Origin: Haladaptatus sp. ZSTT2
Lineage (GTDB): Archaea > Halobacteriota > Halobacteria > Halobacteriales > Halococcaceae
Direction of reading: 5' to 3'
Length of the DNA: 64,000 nucleotides
Assembly (NCBI RefSeq): GCF_037081775.1
Contig: NZ_JBAMHQ010000001.1
Location: 1,178,001 to 1,242,000, forward strand
In this document: piece by piece, positions 45,969 through 55,080 of the stretch
Layout of the letters: the number at the start of each line of letters is the position of its first letter
Numbering within the stretch: position 1 is the first letter of the stretch
The notes under the pieces: generated by a model
Told to the model about the DNA's origin: nothing
The model's input: only the letters and a program-made list of their open reading frames with translations
Database searches by the model: none
Translations under genes and position numbers: made by a program

Positions 45969-46520
45969 ATGGACGACGCCTTCTCTCAGCTCGTCGATGA
46001 CACCAAACACGCGACCGAACAGGAGTCGCTCACGCCTGCTGAGTACGACCGACTCAAACGGGCGGTGAACGGTGACACGCTGTACCAACTCGTCCACGCA
46101 ACGAATTCGTATTTTGTCCTGGGGAAGTACGATGGCGGTCCCCAAGAACGCCGCCTGATGGACGTCACGACTCGGCTCAACCGCCGTCCGAGTGCAGCCG
46201 CGTTCCTGATGAAAGACATTCCCGAAGCGTGGGAGTTCTGGACGATTAAGTTCAAGATATGTGCGACACGGGCGACGCACATCGTTCCTGTCCTCGAAGA
46301 CAGCCACGGCGGCCACCACTGGGAAGCTGGCCAAATCGACCACGCACCGTTCCGCGAGAAGACCCATATCCTGAAACGAACGTACGATACGCGTGACGAA
46401 GAGTTCGCCAAGTTTTCGGGAATGATCGCGGATTACATCGAGCGCATGCAACGAACAGAACGGGTGTGTGAATGGCAAACCGAATCGGAACTCAGCGAGT
46501 GTACTGACGCCCTCCCATAG
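45969..46520 (+). CDS. Conserved-type hypothetical protein
   Basis: 183 residues if started at the promoter-supported ATG (MDDAFSQLVDDTKHATEQES). The ATG at 45,960 adds three. I do not recognise a domain. It is soluble and mixed alpha/beta, with a central AAFLMKDIPEAWEFWTIKFK segment and several histidines (EDSHGGHHWEAGQIDHAPF) that could bind metal. It is divergent from the regulator and shares its operator array, so it is likely that regulator's target. Confidence 0.65.
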   Translation: MDDAFSQLVDDTKHATEQESLTPAEYDRLKRAVNGDTLYQLVHATNSYFVLGKYDGGPQERRLMDVTTRLNRRPSAAAFLMKDIPEAWEFWTIKFKICATRATHIVPVLEDSHGGHHWEAGQIDHAPFREKTHILKRTYDTRDEEFAKFSGMIADYIERMQRTERVCEWQTESELSECTDALP

Positions 46521-46563
46521 CCAGCTGCTGGAGTCATCCCCGACAGGTTCGTGACCAGTGAAT

Positions 46564-47037
46564 TTAGTCGGCCGTTTCGAACCCTGCTGGAAGCCCGAGG
46601 TGCTTGATGCCCGTTGACTCCGTGATATCGAAGCGATAGAGCACTGTCTCCTCTGCGTCGATAACCTCCTTGAACAAGTCGGGACGCTGTGGGACGGCCA
46701 GGAGTTCGTCGAGTGCGCGGTCGTCGGTGTCCTCGACCCGATTGATGCTGCCCGTGAGGAGAACGCTCCGCCAGTTGAACATCGCCTCTGCACGATACAC
46801 GAGGAAGCGTGCGGTGTCGGCCGCGTCGCTCAACAGTGCTTTACGTCCGGTCTCACCGCCAACGTAGAGGAAGTAGAGCCCGCGCTCGCCGTCGAACCAG
46901 AACGACAGCGGGCGCATACTCGGCGCGCCCTCGGTTGGAAGCGAGAGCACGCCCACGTGCTGGCTTGCGAGGAATCGCGCCACCTCGTCGTCGTCCATTT
47001 GAACTACCCCATACTCCCCCAGGTCGTCAATTGTCAT
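46564..47037 (-). CDS. Pyridoxamine 5'-phosphate oxidase-like flavoprotein
   Basis: 157 residues from the ATG at 47,037. An in-frame start 23 codons upstream is less likely, since the family begins a few residues before the VARFLASQHVGVLSLP strand. The split-barrel PNPOx fold is indicated by MRPLSFWFDGERGLYFLYVG, GRKALLSDAADTARFLVYR and WRSVLLTGSINRVED. Such proteins bind FMN or F420; the substrate is unknown. It is divergent from the sugar transferase. Confidence 0.82.
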   Translation of the reverse strand: MTIDDLGEYGVVQMDDDEVARFLASQHVGVLSLPTEGAPSMRPLSFWFDGERGLYFLYVGGETGRKALLSDAADTARFLVYRAEAMFNWRSVLLTGSINRVEDTDDRALDELLAVPQRPDLFKEVIDAEETVLYRFDITESTGIKHLGLPAGFETAD

Positions 47038-47222
47038 CAGGTGAATAGACGATGATACGTTGGATAAAGCAGGCAGCTGAGTCTCAGCAAGTGAGATTGG
47101 TAGCACGGGACAGCATGCGAAAAATGCCGCACGAAAACACGGGACGGCTCACGCGAGGATAACATTTCGTGATGGGAGGCGTCTGAATCAATTAGTAGAA
47201 TACATTGAAAATTAGAACCCCC

Positions 47223-47232
47223 TGACCGGTCA
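47223..47232. promoter_or_regulatory. Short palindrome ahead of the sugar transferase
   Basis: TGACCGGTCA is a perfect 10-bp palindrome 47 bp upstream of the ATG at 47,280, in the AT-rich region shared with the PNPOx-like gene. Short enough to be chance. Confidence 0.25.
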
Positions 47233-47279
47233 CATCATTTGCAGAGAATTTATGCCGTATGAGTGCAGTTTAGTTGACA

Positions 47280-48698
47280 ATGGTATCAGGGTGGGCGTAT
47301 CGCACTGCGAGCGTCGCGGGCACGCTGCTGTTAACGGTTTTGGCCGTCCAAGTGGCCAATCATCCGATTGCTCAGCAGTTGTTCACGATGCTCCCTGTTT
47401 TAGAGCGGCTGCCCGCGACGACGCTTACCGGTGGGTCGCTCGTGTTGGCAGTTCTGACTGCGGTTCTCGTCGTGATTGGTGTGATGTTTCCACTGTTCAA
47501 ACCCCAGCCACGGCGCATCCTCGACGTGATTGCCGTCACCCACAAACGCGTCCTGATTGCGGGACTCGCCCTCGCCGCGATTGGCTACTTCGACTATACG
47601 TATCGCCTCCCGCGGACGACGCTGTTGTTAGTGGTTGGCCTCTTGTTCGGCCTGCTCCCCGCGTGGTTCGTCGGCATTCGCAAATCTCCAGACGTCGGGG
47701 AGCGGGCGATTCTGGTTGGGGACGACCTCCGCGGCATGATAGAGCTGTTAGACGAGACGGAGCTGCCGGTGCTCGGGTACGTTGCCCCGCCGATGCCCGA
47801 CCGCGGCATGGAACACGCACGCAAACAGTCGGTGACGCCGGGCACGGCGATGGCCGACGGCGGCGTGAACTTCGAGGAATTGCCGTGTCTGGGTGGGTTG
47901 TCTCGGTTGGAGAGTATTCTCGTCGAGTACGACGTGGACACCGTCTTGTTGGCGTTTTCGAGTACGGACCGGGCAGAGTTCTTCGGGACGTTGGATACGT
48001 GTTATGAAAACGGCGTACAAGCGAAAATACACAAACGCCACGCAGACGGCGTGTTAACCCATAATACGAGCCACGAAATTATTAGAAATGTCGATATTGA
48101 ACCGTGGGATTGGCAAGATTATATGGTCAAGCGAACATTCGATATCGCCTTTTCACTCCTCGGGCTAATTGTGCTCTCACCGGTAATGCTGTTCATCGCA
48201 CTCGTAATAAAATGGGACAGCAAAGGGCCAATATTCTACAGTCAACAACGGACCGCTGAGCGTGGCGAGACATTCAAAATTTACAAATTTAGGAGTATGG
48301 TCGTAGACGCAGAGAAAGAGTCTGGGGTGACCATTAGTAACGAAGATGCTGGCAGAGTCGATACGCGAGTTACGAGAGTTGGACAGATACTTAGAAGAAC
48401 TCATCTCGACGAAATTCCCCAGCTGTGGCCAATCTTGAAAGGTGAGATGAGCGTGGTTGGGCCACGCCCAGAGCGTCCAGAGTTGGATGGTGAAATGGAG
48501 GTTGCGACACGACACTGGAACTCGCGTTGGTTTGTGAAACCGGGGTTAACTGGTCTCGCACAAATCAGTGGTGCAACGGGACTCAATCCGAAAGAAAAAC
48601 TCCAATACGATGTCGAATATATCCAAAAGCAATCATTTTCATTCGACCTAAAAATCGTTGTCCGGCAACTCTATAGCGTGTTCAAAAATCTATTCTAG
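47280..48698 (+). CDS. Initiating sugar-phosphate transferase (WbaP/bacterial sugar transferase family)
   Basis: 472 residues from the ATG at 47,280 (a TTG six bases earlier is also open). Residues 1-125 hold about four membrane helices. About 140-260 is a nucleotide-binding-like domain as in WbaP/WcaJ. From about 283 the catalytic domain is clear: VKRTFDIAFSLLGLIVLSPV, GPIFYSQQRTAERGETFKIY, FRSMVVDAEK, the catalytic DE in RRTHLDEIPQLW, MSVVGPRPERPEL and GLTGLAQISG. It loads a hexose-1-phosphate onto a polyprenyl phosphate and starts repeat-unit synthesis. GC content falls from about 57% to 37-50% near 48,050, between the two soluble domains. Confidence 0.9.
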   Translation: MVSGWAYRTASVAGTLLLTVLAVQVANHPIAQQLFTMLPVLERLPATTLTGGSLVLAVLTAVLVVIGVMFPLFKPQPRRILDVIAVTHKRVLIAGLALAAIGYFDYTYRLPRTTLLLVVGLLFGLLPAWFVGIRKSPDVGERAILVGDDLRGMIELLDETELPVLGYVAPPMPDRGMEHARKQSVTPGTAMADGGVNFEELPCLGGLSRLESILVEYDVDTVLLAFSSTDRAEFFGTLDTCYENGVQAKIHKRHADGVLTHNTSHEIIRNVDIEPWDWQDYMVKRTFDIAFSLLGLIVLSPVMLFIALVIKWDSKGPIFYSQQRTAERGETFKIYKFRSMVVDAEKESGVTISNEDAGRVDTRVTRVGQILRRTHLDEIPQLWPILKGEMSVVGPRPERPELDGEMEVATRHWNSRWFVKPGLTGLAQISGATGLNPKEKLQYDVEYIQKQSFSFDLKIVVRQLYSVFKNLF

Positions 48699-48731
48699 CT
48701 CTCAGTTATACGTTAGCTAGGTAAAGTGCAG

Positions 48732-49829
48732 TTAATACAATGAGCGGTACACATTGAGAGTCGATTCGATCATCTGTTTCTTATCAAAGTGTTTCTCAAC
48801 GCGTTCTCGTGCTTTCTGTCCAAGCTCAGCCTGATAATCGACGTTTGAGGTTAACTGCGAGATTGCTTGGCGAAGCGGTTCTACCTCACCAGGAGGGACA
48901 GTAAGTCCGGTTTTACCATGGGGACTAACCCATGGAACACCAGTTGGCAACGCGGTGTTTATCACTGGCAAACCGTGGGCCATCGCCTCCAGTTGCACGA
49001 TACCGAAGGCCTCAGAGGGTTCGATTGACGGAAAGACAAAAATATCTGAATTTTTATAATATTCGCCGAGTTCATCGTCCGAAACATAGCCATAAAAGCG
49101 AATATGCGCGTTTGTGTTCGTTGATTGAGCTAGTTCTTCGAGGGAGTCGCGTCGTGGGCCATCACCAACAATGAGTAACTCTACATTTAGTGGCCTCACC
49201 GCCTCAATCAATACTTCAACTCCCTTATAGTAATTCAATCGGCCGACGAAGAGCAGCGTCGGTCGCTCAGATAGAGTGAAATTTACCGGTGTAGGCGACG
49301 GATAGTCATCTATATTTATTGAAAGTGGGATGACGGTACACTTCGATTTGTGATTTTGAAGCTCACGCGAGTTTTGGAGCAAAGGCGGTGAAGTGACGAT
49401 AATACGTTCGGCTTTCGAGAGGAACTCGTGTAAGAGAGGCCGGTAAAACTGTAAGCTACGAGCCTGCCGAACGATATCACTGTGGTAGGTGACAACCGTC
49501 GGCGCACGACTGTTCCCTACGAAGAAATCTGATGCTACAGCGAGTGGGTTTGGGAGGTGGTAATGAACTACGTCGTGGCTATTGTGGGCCTGCCTCAGAT
49601 GATAGGGAAACGTTGGCGCAAGGGGAACGGACAAGGAGGTACCAAGACTTGAAGCACGCGTAACGCGGACATCAGAGAGCGTCTCAGAACGTCCAACACC
49701 ACGTGGGACAGAACACAACACGTCTGATTCGTGCCCATATTCGATGACCCCTTCAGCGATGTCTCGAACCACTTGTTCGATACCGCCAACAGCTGGGAAG
49801 TATAGTTTATTGACCTGAGCTATTTTCAC
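48732..49829 (-). CDS. Family 4 glycosyltransferase
   Basis: 365 residues from a GTG at 49,829, which makes the start KIAQVNKLYFPAVGGIEQ, the usual GT4 opening with GG in the acceptor loop. A TTG eight codons upstream is also open. Other marks are VVHYHLPNPL, VTYHSDIVRQ, TLLFVGRLNYYKGVEVLIEA at the start of domain two, and the EX7E motif in FPSIEPSEAFGIVQLEAMAHG. It belongs to the low-GC module, following the polymerase and two other GTs on the same strand. Confidence 0.87.
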   Translation of the reverse strand: MKIAQVNKLYFPAVGGIEQVVRDIAEGVIEYGHESDVLCSVPRGVGRSETLSDVRVTRASSLGTSLSVPLAPTFPYHLRQAHNSHDVVHYHLPNPLAVASDFFVGNSRAPTVVTYHSDIVRQARSLQFYRPLLHEFLSKAERIIVTSPPLLQNSRELQNHKSKCTVIPLSINIDDYPSPTPVNFTLSERPTLLFVGRLNYYKGVEVLIEAVRPLNVELLIVGDGPRRDSLEELAQSTNTNAHIRFYGYVSDDELGEYYKNSDIFVFPSIEPSEAFGIVQLEAMAHGLPVINTALPTGVPWVSPHGKTGLTVPPGEVEPLRQAISQLTSNVDYQAELGQKARERVEKHFDKKQMIESTLNVYRSLY

Positions 49830-49876
49830 ACTATTCCGTTCAGCACTCCTCAACGGTAATGTTGTTCATCGTGTGA

Positions 49877-51091
49877 TTATTGCGTCGGTTCCTCAAGCGC
49901 AGTCGTTCCGAGAGCAAGTAGTACGATAAATAGTGGGTTTGTCAAGATAGGGTTGAATAAGCCCATTAACAGTATTCCCGCGAAGGAAACGCCGAGTGCA
50001 AGATAGATAACTGAAACCGAGCGTGAATCTCCACGAAGAATTGTGGCGCGTCCAATGAATGAACGAAGTGGTTGAACCACCACGTAAAGGAAGATACCAA
50101 GAGAGAGAATCCCGCCCCCTAACCAGATTCGAAGGAAGACGTTGTGAATGACGAATCCCTTCCTGTGCACGGTTGCCATCATCGGCTGGAACGCACCGTA
50201 TCCAACACCAGTGAGCCAATATTCTGGGAGAAGTTCATACACGAGAGAATACATTGCGAACCGGTCGTGTCCAATAACGCTCCCAGAGACGTTCGATAGG
50301 GAGAGTGGTATTGTTGAGAAGATGCTGGTGAAAACACCCACCCCAAAGAGAAGTCCAACAACCACCACTACTGCACCAAAGAGAGAACAGATTCCCAGCA
50401 CAACCACACTGGTTGTTAAATCGTACTCGCGAGCGTATGCATAGAGAAGTGTCAAACCAATGCTCAGAGGTACCAGTGTGATTAGCGCGCTTCGGGAATC
50501 GGTTTGAAAGAGAAATCCCACTGAAAGAAGCGAGACTGCAGCAAAGAAGAAGGTAGCTGAACGCTTCTGTGAAAGTTCGATCATACCCAAAAAAAGTGGG
50601 AAGAAAACGACAAGATGTCGAGCAATGCCGTTACTCGTAGTTCGAACAATGTCTTCGACAGGAGGAGAAACGAAATAAAGAGTAGTAGCGGACAATGAGG
50701 CGAGTCCAATCCAGATGAGAAGACCCCACCAACGTTCGATATCAAAGGGGCGAGATTGCCAATAACCCACGAGACCGAAGTAAAAGAGGAGCGAGAACGT
50801 CAGGTCGAATACACGATTGAGCGTGGCCAAGGGATACTGAGACCATGTGAGACTACTGAAAAGAAATACATATAGCGCCAAGAAAGCGAGGTTCGCTCTC
50901 GTTAATCGCACGGTATCTGTCTTGAGGACACTGAAACCGCCGATCACGCCAACAATAACCATTGCAACGCGTTCTGGAGTTAGATTGATAACACCCTCAT
51001 AGTATATTGGAAGGTACTGAGAGAGCAATGCGACTGTGAGACAAGTGGCGACCAGCAGTCCACTCAAATGAGAGTTTTTCGTGTGGTTCAT
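49877..51091 (-). CDS. O-antigen ligase/Wzy-like polymerase
   Basis: 404 residues from the ATG at 51,091. There are ten to twelve hydrophobic helices. The large periplasm-equivalent loop of the Wzy_C/RfaL family is seen at GHDRFAMYSLVYELLPEYWL, TGVGYGAF and the conserved histidine in VIHNVFLRIWLGGG. It joins lipid-linked repeat units or ligates glycan outside the membrane. Its ATG overlaps the TGA of the upstream GT4 (4 bp). With the WbaP-like starter and the 56.8-kb flippase it forms a Wzx/Wzy-type route. Confidence 0.83.
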   Translation of the reverse strand: MNHTKNSHLSGLLVATCLTVALLSQYLPIYYEGVINLTPERVAMVIVGVIGGFSVLKTDTVRLTRANLAFLALYVFLFSSLTWSQYPLATLNRVFDLTFSLLFYFGLVGYWQSRPFDIERWWGLLIWIGLASLSATTLYFVSPPVEDIVRTTSNGIARHLVVFFPLFLGMIELSQKRSATFFFAAVSLLSVGFLFQTDSRSALITLVPLSIGLTLLYAYAREYDLTTSVVVLGICSLFGAVVVVVGLLFGVGVFTSIFSTIPLSLSNVSGSVIGHDRFAMYSLVYELLPEYWLTGVGYGAFQPMMATVHRKGFVIHNVFLRIWLGGGILSLGIFLYVVVQPLRSFIGRATILRGDSRSVSVIYLALGVSFAGILLMGLFNPILTNPLFIVLLALGTTALEEPTQ

Positions 51092-52185
51092 TTTTTGGGA
51101 TCCGTTAGCGCTCTGTCGTAGCCCTCTTGAACACTGGCAACTACATCGCCCCACTCTACATCACTCGTCGTCTCTTCAGCCCCAGTTGTAATGGTTTCTA
51201 GTAACACTTCGTCTGAAAACACACGATTCAGTGCATCAAGAAGTGACGTGGTAGAATCATCAATAAATAAACCGTTCACCCCGTGAGAAAGAATTTCATC
51301 GATAGCACCGACCCTCGTCGCGAGAACCGGTGTTCCAACGGACATCGCTTCAATGACTACTCGTGGCATTCCCTCACTCGCAGACGGGAGGAGTAACACA
51401 TCTGCGTTTGCGATGTGATTGACCGCCTCTGGATGGTTTACTTCTCCAGTCAACGTGACGTGTTCTGTGAGTGCAAGGCGGCGAAGACGGTCTTCGATTG
51501 CATCTCGTTCGGGACCTGCACCAACAATTCGCAGTCGTGCACTTGGGAAGCGTTCAATGTGCTCTGCGAAGGCGTCAATAGTGAGGAAAACTCCTTTTTC
51601 TTTGCGAAGCGCACCCACAAAAACGAGAGAATGCTCAGCACAGGTTGTAGGGTTATGTTGGGTGACAGAAACAAGCGGTGGATTAACGACTGGCGTGTGA
51701 ATAATACGGGGTCGTGGAATCCCGGCAGAAACTAGCCGGTCTTCGATGTTCTGGGCACAGCTAAACCACACCGGAGTCCTCCCAATACGGACGAGAAACC
51801 GTGGGAACTCTTCATCACGGCAATCATACACTATCGGTCGGCTAGTCGTCGCCGTTGCAAATCCGACCCCAACAGCGAAAATTGACGTTGAATGGGAATG
51901 AACGAGGTCAATTCGATGATAGAAGATGAGTAGCAAAGTGAGGATGAAGGCAAAAAGCGGTTCATAAAGTGCACGGACTACCCGGGGAAAGAAACGAACT
52001 CGAGGGAGAGCTCTGTACACTATGGCCCCAGATTCAGTAGTCCGAAGCGGCTTCTCAGGATGAGTTGCAGTGAGAACGACGATCTCGATATCTTCAGAAA
52101 GGTCGTTAATCAACGAAGAATAGTAATTCGGGCCGCCGCCGCGATAAGGAGGGTAAATGGGTGTGAAAAGAAGCACTGAATCCAT
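51088..52185 (-). CDS. Family 4 glycosyltransferase
   Basis: 365 residues from the ATG at 52,185 (MDSVLLFTPIYPPYRGGGPN, the GG acceptor loop of GT4). A GTG at 52,239 overlaps the stop of the preceding gene as GTGA and would add 18 residues, so coupling from that start is also possible. Later motifs are IDLVHSHSTSIFA, LVFVGALRKEKGVFLTIDAF and the EX7E region PSASEGMPRVVIEAMSVG. It is cytoplasmic, adding one sugar to the repeat unit. Confidence 0.86.
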   Translation of the reverse strand: MDSVLLFTPIYPPYRGGGPNYYSSLINDLSEDIEIVVLTATHPEKPLRTTESGAIVYRALPRVRFFPRVVRALYEPLFAFILTLLLIFYHRIDLVHSHSTSIFAVGVGFATATTSRPIVYDCRDEEFPRFLVRIGRTPVWFSCAQNIEDRLVSAGIPRPRIIHTPVVNPPLVSVTQHNPTTCAEHSLVFVGALRKEKGVFLTIDAFAEHIERFPSARLRIVGAGPERDAIEDRLRRLALTEHVTLTGEVNHPEAVNHIANADVLLLPSASEGMPRVVIEAMSVGTPVLATRVGAIDEILSHGVNGLFIDDSTTSLLDALNRVFSDEVLLETITTGAEETTSDVEWGDVVASVQEGYDRALTDPKK

Positions 52186-52235
52186 TGTTGTGGGCTTGTC
52201 ATGGAGCGTAAATACAGTTATGAAATCGGTACATC

Positions 52236-53366
52236 TCACTTCGTGATTGCGAGTTGAATTGCTGAATTGAATCCAGTTTCCATCGCTTGATACGTAAATC
52301 CACTCGCGATTTCAGCAGACCGTTCACTCATAGTGTACGCCATTTCACTATCAGACAATATGCGGTCGAGTGCGCTTGCCAATTGAGTCGAGTTACGTTG
52401 TTCAACGATATACCCATTCTCACCGTCGATGACCACTTCGTGGGCCGCACCAACGGCATCAGAAACGATGACGGGTGTTCCGAAAGCCGCTGCCTCAAGA
52501 CAGACTAATCCAAATGCGTCGCCCATACTCCCACCCGAGAAGGAGGAGTCGAGCGTTACCGAGGGGAGAACAAGCACGTCCGCTTGTTTGTAGTAGGAGG
52601 GAAGGTCTTCTTGTGAAAGCCATCCCTCAAACGAGACGTTATCGACGTTACAGGTTGCGACGAGTTCTCGGAGCCGTTGTTCGTCGCTTCCGGTACCACC
52701 GATTCGGAGCGAAATGGTATGGGATTGTTGTAATTGTGCCACTGCACGCACCAAATATTCAACGCCTTTCACCCGCTCTAATCGGCCAACGAATAAAATT
52801 GTCTGCGCAGAATCGTCACCTGTGTCTGGAGCGGTGGCTCTCTGAAATGCAGATGGATTATCCGAAAGCTGGCTCACTGTTGGCATCCAGATGACACGGT
52901 CGTCATCAGCGCCACACCAAACAGCAAATTCTTTGTGACGAACGCCGGGAACGAGACAGGCTGCAGAATAAGGTAGGACAACCCGATACAGCAATACGAG
53001 AAATCGGAATCTGAGATTTATAGTGGGAGGTTGGTAGCGTTCAGTCCACATTACATGTGGGATACCACGAAGACGGGCAATGAGAAAGATAGAGGCGGTT
53101 TGGAAAAGGCCAGTCATCCCACCCATCTCACCGTTTACAATGACGTCGTAGTCAGTCCGTAAGAGGTGGAATAGCAGTGAAAACGCGATGCCGAATCGCG
53201 TAGGAAACAATTGGTGGTTTACGCCTTCAACTGGTTCGGCTTGCCCTGATTTTGGGAAGAGAAATGTGGCCTCATACTTTTCAGAGACGTCCTGAAAGAA
53301 AGGAAGGCGATACTGCATGACGGTGTTGTGAACGAAAGCAATTGAAGCAGTTTGAGGGGAGGTCAT
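52236..53366 (-). CDS. Family 4 glycosyltransferase
   Basis: 376 residues. IAFVHNTVMQYRLPFFQDV opens the first domain. The second starts at TILFVGRLERVKGVEYLVRA, and DAFGLVCLEAAAFGTPVIVS carries the late glutamates with the nucleotide-sugar loop. It is the first gene of the minus-strand run 53.4-48.7 kb (GT4, GT4, polymerase, GT4). It is divergent from the unrecognised gene at 53,471 across about 100 AT-rich bases. Confidence 0.86.
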   Translation of the reverse strand: MTSPQTASIAFVHNTVMQYRLPFFQDVSEKYEATFLFPKSGQAEPVEGVNHQLFPTRFGIAFSLLFHLLRTDYDVIVNGEMGGMTGLFQTASIFLIARLRGIPHVMWTERYQPPTINLRFRFLVLLYRVVLPYSAACLVPGVRHKEFAVWCGADDDRVIWMPTVSQLSDNPSAFQRATAPDTGDDSAQTILFVGRLERVKGVEYLVRAVAQLQQSHTISLRIGGTGSDEQRLRELVATCNVDNVSFEGWLSQEDLPSYYKQADVLVLPSVTLDSSFSGGSMGDAFGLVCLEAAAFGTPVIVSDAVGAAHEVVIDGENGYIVEQRNSTQLASALDRILSDSEMAYTMSERSAEIASGFTYQAMETGFNSAIQLAITK

Positions 53367-53470
53367 AGCACAGTATATTTTGAACGTATCGTCGGAATTG
53401 GGATTGAGCGAGATTACTGTTTTGATTAGAGTAGTTGAACAGGTTAGTTGATATGTAGTGAGTGAATATC

Positions 53471-54247
53471 ATGATAGCAGTGCACAGTTGGGAGGTCAGT
53501 TCGGTTGGGACAATTTGCTATTCTGGAACGAATAGTATCCATCCGAGAGGTTCGTTTGAGGTGGGGGACTGGCTGTCAATGCTGTCTCCAGAGACCGGGA
53601 ATTCAACGGCGACTCACCACATCAAAGAGACAGAAACCACAGCGACAGAATATTACGCGCGACACGAGGCAGCGTTAGCAACTGGATCGCTTTGCATCGA
53701 GCAAAACGAGCAGTTCAGTGAAACGAAGGTAGAGCGGAGTTTTACAGTGACGACAGACAAATCACTTTCGCTTGGCGACTTCGTCGTTCGATTTGTATTC
53801 GACGCAAACGAAGTTGAATCGATTAGTCTTGCCGGTGAACGATTCAGCCATCAAGGCCAGAACCGGTATCTCCAATTTCCGGTAGAAAAGCTGGTTGTAA
53901 ACGGGAAGCGAGAGCAGTTTCAACTTTCAATTGATTCTGTGGAGTTACCGAACGGGTTTACCCCTGTATTGTACGCACGGGATGAGCCAACGGGACAATG
54001 GGTCATACATGCTCGTGCGATCGCGATGGAAGGGGATGGGTTTCTTCGCTTGTATCGTGGGCCATGGACTCGAAATTCGTGGCTTGATTCACTGATGAAC
54101 AAAGTCCCACGACTCAGAAACTCCCTCACCTATCTTCGTGAACGCACAGATATAGCAGGGAAGTGGATACCAGCGCAGTACGTCCACACGGTCTCACTTG
54201 GTTCGACCGACCGCATTGCAATGAAAATCTCTGGTACGTTCAAATGA
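53471..54247 (+). CDS. Unrecognised soluble protein coupled to a GT2
   Basis: 258 residues from the ATG at 53,471. A GTG three codons upstream is also open. I recognise no family. The middle (about 85-200) looks all-beta: RSFTVTTDKSLSLGDFVVRF, EVESISLAGERFSHQGQNRY and FTPVLYARDEPTGQWVIHAR. There is no signal peptide or helix anchor. A basic C-terminal tail follows. The stop overlaps the ATG of the GT2 gene (ATGA), and that gene overlaps the 596-residue gene in the same way. A carbohydrate-binding or chaperone role for the GT2 is conjecture. Confidence 0.55.
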   Translation: MIAVHSWEVSSVGTICYSGTNSIHPRGSFEVGDWLSMLSPETGNSTATHHIKETETTATEYYARHEAALATGSLCIEQNEQFSETKVERSFTVTTDKSLSLGDFVVRFVFDANEVESISLAGERFSHQGQNRYLQFPVEKLVVNGKREQFQLSIDSVELPNGFTPVLYARDEPTGQWVIHARAIAMEGDGFLRLYRGPWTRNSWLDSLMNKVPRLRNSLTYLRERTDIAGKWIPAQYVHTVSLGSTDRIAMKISGTFK

Positions 54248-55080
54248 CAGGAGAAAAAGATACTGGAGCCGTTTCGAATCCACGTGTTTCTGTGTTACTT
54301 ACAGTGTACAACGGACTCCCCTACGTCGAAGCAGCCATTGAGAGTATCCTCTCACAAACGTTCGACGAATTTGAGTTCGTTATTGTCGATGATGGCTCGA
54401 CCGATGGCACAACCGAACTCTTGAAAAGTTACGATGATCCACGGATTAACCTCCACATCCAAGCAAACAGCGGCCGTGCAAAAGCGTTAGAAACCGGGCG
54501 GTCAGTAGCAACGGGAAAGTACATCGCCGTCATTGATGCAGATGACACAGCAGAGTCACAACGACTTGAACGACAAGTTTCAGTGCTGGATACAAATCCA
54601 TCAGTTGCCTTGGTAGGAGCATGGTATTTCCGGCGCTACGAACGGGAGGTGGGTCACCCGACAGAAGAAATGGTGAAACCACCGACAGAACACGAGGCAC
54701 TTATCGCAGAACTTCCGGCTCGAAATCCCTTTGCTCATAGTCTTGTGATGTACCGAGCGGCAGTCGCTGACCGAGTCGGTGGGTACGATGAAACGATGGA
54801 TTCCTGCATTGACTACCGATTGTGGGTTCAAATCGCGAGCGCAGGCTACCGAGTCCAGATTTTAGATGAGGTACTCGGAACGATACGGAAACACGACAAG
54901 CGCGCTTTCAAACTGAGCGGCAAGAAGCAACTCAGATATTTACTCACCGCATTCAGCGTGCGTTGGGAAGCTGCGACGTCACTTGACCTGCCGTTCTATA
55001 CTCGCCTTCTGCCAGTTCTAATGATTACGTGGGCTATCGTCCCAACACCACTTCAAAATCTCATTAGAAAAGTCAGATGA
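54244..55080 (+). CDS. Family 2 glycosyltransferase
   Basis: 278 residues from the ATG at 54,244. The GT-A core is standard: RVSVLLTVYNGLPYVEAAIE, VIVDDGSTDGTTELL, IAVIDADDTAESQRLERQ with the DxD equivalent, and the acceptor-side segment DSCIDYRLWVQIASAGYRVQ. A hydrophobic C-terminal stretch (LLPVLMITWAIVPTPL) may associate with the membrane. It is translationally coupled on both sides by 4-bp ATGA overlaps. Confidence 0.88.
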   Translation: MTGEKDTGAVSNPRVSVLLTVYNGLPYVEAAIESILSQTFDEFEFVIVDDGSTDGTTELLKSYDDPRINLHIQANSGRAKALETGRSVATGKYIAVIDADDTAESQRLERQVSVLDTNPSVALVGAWYFRRYEREVGHPTEEMVKPPTEHEALIAELPARNPFAHSLVMYRAAVADRVGGYDETMDSCIDYRLWVQIASAGYRVQILDEVLGTIRKHDKRAFKLSGKKQLRYLLTAFSVRWEAATSLDLPFYTRLLPVLMITWAIVPTPLQNLIRKVR

